The notes under the pieces are model-generated. The model saw only the letters and a list, made by a program, of their open reading frames with translations. It was not told where the DNA came from and searched no databases. A stretch of DNA of 64,000 nt, taken from assembly GCF_030035675.1 (NCBI RefSeq), contig NC_084487.1:25028474-25092473 (forward strand), given 5' to 3'. Numbering within the stretch: position 1 is the first letter of the stretch; each line of letters begins with the position of its first letter. The position numbers were made by a program, and so were the translations under genes. Positions 55,165-64,000 of this stretch are shown here, in pieces. Source of the stretch: Rhineura floridana (Eukaryota; Chordata; Lepidosauria; Squamata; Rhineuridae).

Positions 55165-58100
55165 CCCTTCTCTTCTTGCTACCCCCAGTTTTATTCCCAG
55201 ATATTGCCACATTCCCCAGAGGGTCCCGGAGGGTAGTCCTAACCCTTGGGATGGCCCCTCCCCCTGGGTGTGTAGGCACAGTGTACTTCTGAAGGGCTCA
55301 CTGACCCTGCCTTTAGCTGTGGGCATTTGGGTCTAACTGAGCTCCTCAAGAGTTTAGTCACTTCTGTTTGTTTTATTCTCTTCCTTGCCTCACCTCTGTT
55401 TGTTCTTTGCCTCTTCCCTTCCCTTCAACTCTTCTCCGTTCCACTCCTTTCATCATCCCTCTGCAAATCCTCAGTCAGGGCAGGGTCAGGGGTCATTAAG
55501 AGGCCATTCTAACAGTGCGGTGAGGAAAGTTGGTGGCAACAGCTTGCGCGCTGTGGAGAAGGATGAGGCGCGGCTGTGACTTAGCAACAGGCATGCTCAG
55601 CCTAGAAGGATTTGCGGGATGTGCCTACCTGGCCCAGAAGAGGTGCAACTGCACCAAACAATGGGCTGCTGCAGCTACACAAGCCACATTTTCCTGCCAA
55701 AATACAAGGGGCAAGGCCAGTTCCGCAGCGCAGCAAGTGGTTTTTGGCCCACATCGGCACCACCCCTACCTTAGGGTTAGTCATGACCTCAACAGTAGAT
55801 GCCATGGTGGCCTACAGTTTTTCCGGTTCCAGGCTGTTAGCTCATCAAAGGATCAAGCGGCCTCTGCAACTAGCAACCAGGAACGAGTTGTGTCTCCAAC
55901 CCCTCTTCCTGGTCAGAGACCAGTGCAGATGCACAGAACAAGCACAGGGAGAGGGTAAGTGATCATGTTTTCTCCGTGGCTACCTTTCCCAGGGAGGAGA
56001 AATTCCCCAAGTTCCTTAACTGAATTAAGGACATTTTGGGGAGGGCGGTGCAAAGCGCAAAGGCTGCAGCAGGTACATCCAAGGCCTCTGCAACCTCCAG
56101 GTCCCATAAAGAGAAGGGGACTGGGCCAAGCAAAGAAAAGGGGAAGGAGGAAACATCCTGACACAACTCATCGTAAGAAGCATTAAGTCGCCACCCCTGC
56201 ACATTCAGCCTCTTCTTTCTCCTCCTCAAGATCACCTTCCTCCCATACTTCTTCTGGAGAAGGTGCTGATTGAGACATGGGACAAGCAGAAGGCGCTATC
56301 AGGTAGGAAGGACAAACAAGCAACAGAGGCAATTGTTTTGGTTCTCCAAGACCTACCAACAGCAAGGTTCTTCAGGGGCCTACAAGCCATGTTGAGGAAG
56401 GTGCAACAGATGGGGGGGGGTTGCGTCCCCATGAACACAATCCTTTTCATCCTACTCTTTTCAGAAGGGAACAAAATGTCAGCATGGCTGAGAACACCAT
56501 TTTTTTTTAAAAAAAACACTAATTTGCTGTTGATTCATGGGACAGTGTTCATTATGAGAGAGAAGCTGGTCACGCTGCAGGCAATGGGCTACCCAGCAAT
56601 GTGTCAACAAAGGGGGGGGTCACTGTAAGGGGAGACATCACAGGGGATTAGCCCTATTTTGTCTTCCTTTCTGGGACACCATGGAGGGGGCAAGGTCTTC
56701 ACCCACATTAAAGTGGCAGATAGAGGACCCTGTGTGGGAGGCAGGGAAGTGGAGATCTACGAGTGAGAGACTGGGAGATGAAAGGCATGCTCCAATGTGA
56801 CAGCTGAGAGGGATTAAGCACCACTTTTGTATAGAGAACAGATTTTGTATTTGTACATTGCTGTTGTATTTTATATACACTGCTCCCGATTTTCCTCTCC
56901 CTTATTCTTTGGTTGTTGCTGTTATATACATACTATGCAGTATGTACTATGTAATATTTTGTTTTTTATTATATATTTCTTTTTATAATTGCTTTAATTT
57001 TTGTATGGTTCAGATATTAAATATTGGCATATATTGTTTTATTCCCCTGTAAACCATCCTGAGGTCCCTTGATGAAGGTTGGTATATAAATGTAATAAAG
57101 GGTAGTACATAATGTAATAATTAATTAGTTAATTATTAGTTAATATAGTTAGTTAATTAATAAAATGACAGCAGGGCCCTAGCCCCACCAGATGCAAACT
57201 CAAACATTTTGCAAACAGATGGACACAAGCCCTGACAGACAAGTGGGCCCACAAAACTATTTCCCGAGGGTACTCCTTGGAGTTTTCCATGTGGCCAAGG
57301 GAGAAATTTATAGCCACACCACAATCCAAGAGGTCAGACAAGCATCAGGCATTCTGCAAGGCCATTAGTCACCTCTTGTCAATCTGGGCAGTGAAGCTAG
57401 TCCCAGTCTAGGATCAGGGGTGTGGAGTGTATTCCATTTTCTTCCTAGTCCCAAAGGGATATCAGGACTACACTCAACCTCAAGTGGCTAAACAGGAGGA
57501 TGGCCTACAAGAAGTTCAAAATGGAAACATTCAAATTGATCTCAGAGGCCATCGCCCAGGGTGATGGCAACTATAGATTTGTCAGCGGCCTACCTTCAAA
57601 TCCCAATCAACAAGAGACACAGTACAGGGCATTCCCTTTTCAGCTCGCCTCCACCCCCAGGGTCTTCATCATGGTTCTGATGGCCTTGGTTGCTCATGTC
57701 ACAACCCTAGGGGTGGGGGTGCACCTTTACCTTGACCACATCTTAGTGAGGACAACATTGAGGGAGCAGTGCTGCACAGATGTGGAATCCACCTTATCAT
57801 GCCTGCAGACCCATGGGCTCATAGTGTGGTCTGCCAGTGAAATGCAGCACACCTTGCACCAGATGTATCCCCCCAGCCATTAATAGTGGCATCCAAAGTG
57901 ACTGGAGTCTCCATACTCACCAGCCACACTCATCCGCTTCTTTAGCTACTGATCCTACTTCAGGAACAGTTCAAGCAATGGTGCAACTAGAGCATTCCAA
58001 TCCCACGGGCGTTGCCAAGAGATCTGGCTGGAACTGCAGGCAGGGAGATTGGCACTGCTGACTTTGTACACCTCATTGAGGGATGCTCTGTGCTGGTGAG

Positions 58101-59945
58101 AACAGATGTGTCAGCCAAGGTGTATGTGAATCAACAGGGAGGCATAAGCTTGAGGGCACTGATGGAGGCCACCATCTGTTTAGCTGGGCAGAGTCCCATC
58201 TACAGGTCTTGAGAGCGGAGCACATCGTAGGAGTGTTGAATGTGGCAGCAGATTGGCTTAGCAGGACAGTGATCTCAGGTGTAGAGTGGCAATTACGCCC
58301 CCAGGTCTTTCTGCTGGTCATCACTCAATTTGGGTGCCCAATCCTGGACCTGTTTGCAACATAGTACAATGCCCAGATACCCAGTTTCTTCTCGTGGCAC
58401 CAGTTGGAGGGGGCACAGGGTTTGGATGCCCTGGCAACGGATTGGGCTTGGGGACTGCTTTATGCCCTTTGGTCTTCTGCAAATGATCCAGCAGATATTA
58501 CCTATGGGCCCATACTCATTGCCCCATAATGGCTGAGGCTGTGGTTCCTAGGTCTGCTACATCTTTCCAGGGAGAAGCCTTGGCACCTGCTGCCTTGGGT
58601 GGTCCTATTGATCCAGATGTTGGTACTGGGCTATAGAGGGGATTTTGTGTTGTCTACACACACTTTGCTTTGACAACTTATTAAGGGCATTGGGCAGCAG
58701 AATCCACCAACTGTGCACTGTTTCCCCACGTGGAACTTGAATTGTGTGTTATCTGTGCTCATGGGTCCACCATTTCAGCCTTTAGCCACCTGTGATTTGA
58801 GGTTTCTTAAGCTGGTGACCATTACCTCAGCCCATTGTGTCCGAGGTTGGGGCTTTGCCTTCAGCCAGCCAGCTATGCATTGTCCACCAGGACAAAGTGG
58901 TTCTCCAGCTGGACCCATCATTTGTCTCAAAATCAAATTCTTTGTTAGTTCCCAGGAGGTGGCTCTGCCATTTTTTTGCCCAAATCCTGCCTCTCTTAAG
59001 GAAAAAATATGGCATACTTTGGATATCCATAGGACTCTCTGCTTTTATTTGGACTGGACTTCTCATTCTGAAACACAGAAGCCTTGTTTGTTCCTTTTGG
59101 AGGGGTGTCCCCTGGACATAAGGTTTCATCATCTTCCCTCTAGTGCTGACTCGAGGTGATTGTTTTGGCCTATCGGGCACTTGGAAAGGTACCTCCTGGG
59201 GGGGGGGCATGGCACACATTACCTTTGTGTGGGCTCCACTTCAGCAGCTTTCAAGGGTAGTTTTCCTCTTAGACATTTGCAGGGTGGCCACATGGGCCTC
59301 GCTCAATACATTTTTAAGTGCTATAAAATTGATTCCTAGGCGTCTGTAGCATCCAGATGAAAGGCTCTGCAGAGTAGCATGCACATGACCATCCGTCTGG
59401 AATCCCTCCCTACCTGGCACCTGCTCTGCTACATCCCAAGGGTTAGGACTGCCCTTTAGGAAACTCCGAGGGAAAATGGAAGTTCTTACCATGAATTTCT
59501 ATTTCCGGGGGTTCCTGGAGAGCAAGACCCCACCTCTTCATTCCAGACCTTGGGTCATGCATGGATTAGTGGCTTCTGCCCTTAATGTACCCTACATGTG
59601 GGGAGATGAGAGCCTCCTGGGGATTTCCTGGCATGCTCTTACCTGTTATTGCTAACAAATGTTCCTGTTTCTATTTGTTAGTTTGTTCTCTTTGATGTTT
59701 TCTGCTTTTTCCAAGTTTCTACTGATTGACAGAATCAATGGTGGTGGGCCAGTCAGGCCTGGTTTTTCTGCTACACTGTTGGAGACTTTGTGGGGCTGAG
59801 GGGTCACCCTCACTCTGCCATTCAGTCTGGAGTGTAGCCTTCAGAAGTAGACCGTGCCTACACAGCCAGAGGGAGGTGCCACTCCAAGGGTTAGGACTGT
59901 CCTCCAGGAACCCCCAGGAATAGAAATTCATAGTAAGAATTTGTT
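55165..59945 (+). mobile_element. DIRS-type tyrosine-recombinase retrotransposon, fossil
   Basis: Parts in order: left terminal repeat (about 55190-55330, with AGTCCTAACCCTTGG), a gag-like region, reverse transcriptase (about 57150-57900), RNase H (about 58060-58450), tyrosine recombinase (about 58560-59350, ending in an LLDICRVATWASLNTF stretch), an internal segment with AAGGGTTAGGACT at 59440, and a right end (about 59700-59940) that is inverted relative to the left one, as DIRS elements have. An unrelated L2-like tail probably sits inside (56990-57115). It is old and broken many times (more than ten by eye) and cannot work. Confidence 0.85.
56990..57115 (+). mobile_element. L2-like 3' tail inside the DIRS element
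   Basis: CCTGTAAACCATCCTGAGGT followed by GGTATATAAATGTAATAAAG resembles L2 3' UTR ends (GTAAACCGCCCTGAG..GGTATATAAAT). It sits in an AT-rich stretch (56820-57170) without DIRS coding. Confidence 0.5.
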
Positions 59946-60539
59946 TTTTCAATTTAACTGCAACCATTTTGAGACAGGAGGCTCAAGTTTGACCAGTCTG
60001 AACTTAATACAGTGCAGCTTTGCATCTGAAAACCTGTAAAAGAAGTGCAGATAACATCTACTCCAATGATTACTAGCATCCTTATGATTTTCTGCAAATT
60101 TCTGTTATGACTTCTAGTATACAAACACTCTTTACCCTAATTCCACTTCAAATGATCTACTGTAACTCCAAAAATATACTATCAAGGACAATCACAGAAG
60201 ATGTGTTTGTTAGATTGAGGCTAGAGTAGATTGTGTTATGCAGGATTTAATGGCTTTTCTTTTGTTTTTTGTAACAGTTTTTTATTTATTTTTTATTTGA
60301 TTTATATCCTGCCCTTCCTCTCAGCAGGAGCCCAGGGCAGCACTTTTTAAAATTTTTTTAAAAAACCATATTTATTTATTGTCATAAGCTGCTTTGGACA
60401 GGCTTTGCATAGAAAGGACATATATAGAGTTGTTACATCATGGCTCTGGCATGTCTTGCCAATGTAGATGTACTTCTATTCAGATTGGCATTTTAAGAGC
60501 ATTATATTGAATTCTGGCTGGCTCAGGCAAGGAGTAGAG
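59946..60539. other. Intergenic sequence with an L2-type tail
   Basis: Nothing recognised except TTTATATCCTGCCCTTCCTC then CAGCAGGAGCCCAGGGCAG at about 60280-60345, the reverse of an L2-style tail. Confidence 0.5.
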
Positions 60540-60676
60540 CAGGGATAGGGGAACTGTGGTCCTCTGGATAGTGCTAGACTAGATCTCCCATCATTCCTGA
60601 TCACTGGCCATGGTCACTGGGACTGATGGACTCTGGAGTCCAACAACATCTAGATGGCAACAGGTTGCCCACCCTG
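60540..60676. mobile_element. hAT-type MITE
   Basis: CAGGGATAGGGGAACTGTGG and (reverse) CAGGGTGGGCAACCTGTTGC, with a palindromic interior (CTAGACTAGATCTCCCATCA / TGGAGTCCAACAACATCTAG). No clear target duplication. Confidence 0.72.
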
Positions 60677-61014
60677 AGGTCAAAGTATGAGCCCGCCTCT
60701 GTATTGGCACATAGCATGACCAAGGGGGAATCCATGAGCACCCCTTTATACTGAAAATGTATGATACTTTCACAAGTTTTACAAGATACCAATACAGTGG
60801 AAGAGCTCCACATTGTCACATCTGACTTTCGTATACAGAATGCATTAATAGAAATAGACAAGTTAGATGAGTGTAAAAAGCATAGGGCCTATGTCTTGAG
60901 GCATTTATTGTGATAAACAATTGCTAACAATCCATATCACAGAGGCAAGCCTGTGAAGTTATGTTCCCATATCTTAATAACTTTTCCCTACTTTATTACA
61001 CTTGCATTCCACTC

Positions 61015-61200
61015 TGAGCTAGTGTGGTATAATAAATAGAGCATTATAGCTTCAAATCCCTGCTCAGTTATAAATCTTCATGAGTAACTGGCTCAAGGTT
61101 AGCATATACTAACCTACCTCATAAGGATATTTGGAAGAGAAAAATGTTTGGGGATGAAACCTTTATATGCTTCCCTGGGTTTTCTTGAAGAAACAGCACA
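61015..61200 (+). mobile_element. CORE-SINE (MIR-like), worn
   Basis: AGCTAGTGTGGTATAATAAA, TTCAAATCCCTGCTCAG and TACTAACCTACCTCATAAGG follow the CORE-SINE seen at 862-1102, diverged. Confidence 0.65.
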
Positions 61201-61415
61201 ATAAAAAGGTTTAAAGCATTCGTTTAGAAAGCTCCGAGCAGTTTACATGGGTCCCTTAATGATCTTCCATCCAAGTACTGGTTTGGTCCACAACCACTTA
61301 CCTTCAGCAATGCTACAATATTGGGTGCTCACTGCACTTTTAATGACAGTACCTTTTAAAATAGGATAAAGCCAAGAGCAGGCATTACAAAATGGGCTTA
61401 AGTTTAACTTGGCCT

Positions 61416-61553
61416 CAGGGTTGGCTAACCTGTGGCCTTCCAGATGTTGTTGAACCACAACTCCCAGCATTCCTTACCATTAGCCATGTTGGCTTGGATA
61501 GATGAGAATTGTAATTCAACAACTTATGAAGAGCCACAGGTTAGCCACCCCTG
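61416..61553. mobile_element. hAT-type MITE
   Basis: CAGGGTTGGCTAACCTGTGG and (reverse) CAGGGGTGGCTAACCTGTGG, 138 bp, with CCAGATGTTGTTGAACCACA inside. Same family as 30953-31090. Confidence 0.82.
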
Positions 61554-61809
61554 CTCTAAAAGGTGAGAGGATCAAGATGTTGAAAAGGCAGCACGTATTC
61601 AGAAGAAGGTTTTTAACACCAACTGATTTTGCACTAGACAACTAGATCCCTTCTTACAGCAAAGTTATTAAGTTGGCAGTTTCCCCCCAAATTATTTCAT
61701 TGGCAGTATGCTACTGGTTGAGCTGTTGTAATATGAAGGAACAAACTTTCCAATTACTCAGGATGTTAATGCTGGTATAGCAGAAGCTTTCAGCTGAAAC
61801 ATTCTAAAC

Positions 61810-61945
61810 CAGAGGAAGGAAACTGGGCTCTCCAGATGTGGCTGAACTCCAACTCCAAACAATTCCCAGCATGGACAATGGCCAGGATGATGATGTTAGC
61901 TGAAGACCAGCACCATCTGGGAAGGGAAAAGGTTCCCTCCCCCTG
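61810..61945. mobile_element. hAT-type MITE
   Basis: CAGAGGAAGGAAACTGGGCT and (reverse) CAGGGGGAGGGAACCTTTTC, flanked by TTCTAAAC and TACTAAAA (6 of 8). Confidence 0.72.
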
Positions 61946-62104
61946 TACTAAAACATGGAAGCACAGCTTTCACCATTTAACCTTGCCATTAACACAAACC
62001 AACTTCTAGATTCCTAGGTCATATTCCCCACTATCCATACTTTTGTACAAATTCATGCAGTTGTCAATCGTATTGTCATGAATGGGACCAAAAAACAACA
62101 ACAC

Positions 62105-64000
62105 TCATTAAGCCTCCATTGCATTTGCTTTTTATTAGAAGTTAAGAATACAAGTGATGAGATCCCATTGTCCAGAGACTTCAATCTTCAAAGTCCAAGA
62201 TGTGCTTTGTTGCCTCCAACAGTAAGGATTTTTTTTTAAAAAAAGAAAATACTGAACAAGGCCACTAGTTAATGGGGAACAAAAGCTGTAAATCTTAACT
62301 ATACTACACTGAAAACCTGCACACACATAAAGAAAGCAAACCTCCAATTGCTGAGAGTAAGGCATTCAGGTGCCAACCTGGGAAGAAGTCTCAGCAAGCA
62401 CCACAGAAAAGTGCACAGCTAAGCAGTTTCTTATTGGGACATACAAGTGTCCTAAACAGAGACCAATGGGGTACAATAAGTGGAGTGGTGTGTTTCTGTA
62501 CAGGTTTTGTGCTGCAGGACAAGGTTGCAAGAGACCCTTTCTGGAAGTTAAGCATGGGATGATAGAGAATGGGGAGGGGGGACACAGCCTCTGCTGGTAC
62601 AGAAGGAACCCCCCCAAAAAAGTGCTTTTCAGACAGGTAGGTCTGAGTCTGATATGTATCACCACTTTCTCTCCTTAGGAAAGCCACCCTTGGGCCAAAG
62701 GGCTACATATACCCACTGGGACTTCCTGTTTCATTAAAGGGGTTCAATTAATACTGATCTGTTTTTAGTTTGGGATCAAATACTCAGAAACATCAGGGTG
62801 CCATTATCTGTATTCAGCATCATGAACCTACCCAGGACATAAACATTTGGTTGCCTACAAGCACCAGTTAAGCACCTCTTGTAGGTCAAAACACCTAAGA
62901 TTCTGTTGGGGGGAGAAGGCAAAAGACCAACCTCTTTTGTAATGATCTGAACTACCATCCCCCAACACTTGTATTTAATTAACTCGGGGCCAAAGAAACT
63001 GCCCCCACTCTGAGTTACTATGCAACACAAATTCTACCTTGTGCCCAAATGTTCCTTTCTAAATCTGATATGCCTTACCAATCTAGCAGGAGGAAACAGC
63101 AGCTACATTTGTCCTTAGTTGCCCAACTGAGTGTTCTGCTTAGTGATAATTCGCCCCTCTCAGAATGTACTGCGTTTAAAGAGCCACAAGCTTCTCGTGG
63201 GCCTCCAATAACTATTCTGAAGAGAGGAAAAGCTAAAATGTCCAAGCATATTCTGCGAGTTGCTTTTCTGCTCACTGGCTCTCATGTAGAAGGCAGATGC
63301 CCGACGCTAACAATTGCACTTGGATTAAAAAAAGGATGGCAGGCCCAACTGAATGGTGAAACACTGACAAGAGACCCAAAGAGGTCGAGATACATACTAT
63401 ATTGTACCTTAAGCCTTCAAATCCCAACACAGCAAAAGGCTGGTGGGAAGACAGACCACCTAAAAACCATCCACGAAAATGGCAGAGAATTTAGACCTTA
63501 GAAGGCATGCCCTGCCACAGAAGCAGAGCTCAGTGGCACAACGTCTCCTACCTTTGCCTTTGGAACACACAGGGGCCCAAACATAAGCCCTATTAAGGTT
63601 GTTTGCCCTGAACCCTTGTCTGCAGACTGAGCCTACTGGGTCTAGATATCCAGTATACCCCAGACATTAGAAAGAATCATGCAGGACCCGGATGCCTGAC
63701 TCCACATGGGTTTCACCTGGCCTTCTTGCACTTAAAAAGAGTTCGTGCAAAATTGAAACAGTGTGTGGTACTTGCATGTCGCAATCTATACAAAAACCCC
63801 TCCCCTGCACAATTTTAAAACATTTATATAAACTTTTCAATTAAACAGAAAGTTATAAATCTTATTTACATTTTTTCTCCCAAATGAGCTCCTAAAAATC
63901 AACTTACCTGAACAAGATACAAATCTTAATCAAGCTAGATTTAAAAAAAAAAATGCTAAGCTATCTCCCCATGACAACTCCTCTTATTTTCTACAAATAA
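62105..64000 (-). other. Candidate 3' UTR of a reverse-strand neighbour (ADIPOR2 by synteny)
   Basis: About 1.9 kb with no recognised repeat and no convincing coding frame. On the reverse strand TTCTAATAAAAAGCAAATGC at 62140-62121 has a canonical AATAAA near its edge. In mammals ADIPOR2 lies tail-to-tail just beyond CACNA2D4. I see none of the ADIPOR2 protein, so this is inference from position, repeat-free character and the poly(A) signal. Confidence 0.4.

Noticed and set aside
55515-56630. Host gene in the GC-richer frames
   Set aside because: Position and downstream reverse transcriptase/recombinase regions place it in the gag-like part of the DIRS fossil.
62370-63501. Frames of 100-150 codons near the right end as genes
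   Set aside because: Low-complexity, no homology recognised, both strands open at once; more like untranslated sequence.

Overview
The window looks like nuclear DNA of a squamate reptile, most likely a lizard. It is AT-rich and intron-dominated, and it carries the usual squamate mix of repeats: BovB-like RTE, two CR1 tail types, L2, a Vingi/I-group LINE, a DIRS element, hAT and Tigger-like DNA elements, tRNA-derived SINEs and CORE-SINEs. No bacterial genes, rRNA, tRNA gene or CRISPR array was seen.

The only host coding sequence I can support is the 3' end of CACNA2D4 (voltage-gated calcium channel auxiliary subunit alpha2delta-4) on the + strand. Eight exons (1392-1462, 3507-3582, 14721-14773, 18159-18214, 32446-32563, 39519-39631, 50376-50458, 51092-51187) join with compatible phases into 666 nt, 221 residues plus a stop, and match the remembered human protein along their length. 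The conventional tracks show none of this as one ORF. The intron between the sixth and seventh exons (39632-50375) has no usable GT..AG ends. It does have U12-type AT..AC ends and a CCTTAAC branch-point core, and splicing there restores the conserved Arg-Tyr-Asn-Ala-Ser-Val join.

The introns are full of transposons. 5.16-11.95 kb holds BovB-like RTE pieces with a 3.4 kb Vingi-like LINE between them. 18.3-20.5 kb holds an L2 copy with an open 536-aa reverse transcriptase frame. 27.4-29.2 kb is a hAT transposon with its 8-bp target duplication and an L2 tail inside it. 34.7-37.7 kb is an internally deleted reverse-strand CR1. 39.85-48.92 kb is a nest: an RTE copy interrupted by an L2 element and by a nearly full-length CR1 with an open ORF1, preceded by an inverted RTE 3' end. 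The same inverted RTE junction occurs at 5.88 kb.

Downstream of the CACNA2D4 stop lie a SINE, a reverse-strand CR1 with an open 534-aa frame (52.8-54.6 kb), a broken DIRS element (about 55.2-59.9 kb) and three small hAT-type MITEs (60.5-61.9 kb). The last 1.9 kb is largely repeat-free with a reverse-strand AATAAA at 62136-62131. By synteny it may be the 3' UTR of ADIPOR2, which lies tail-to-tail with CACNA2D4 in mammals; that is inference.
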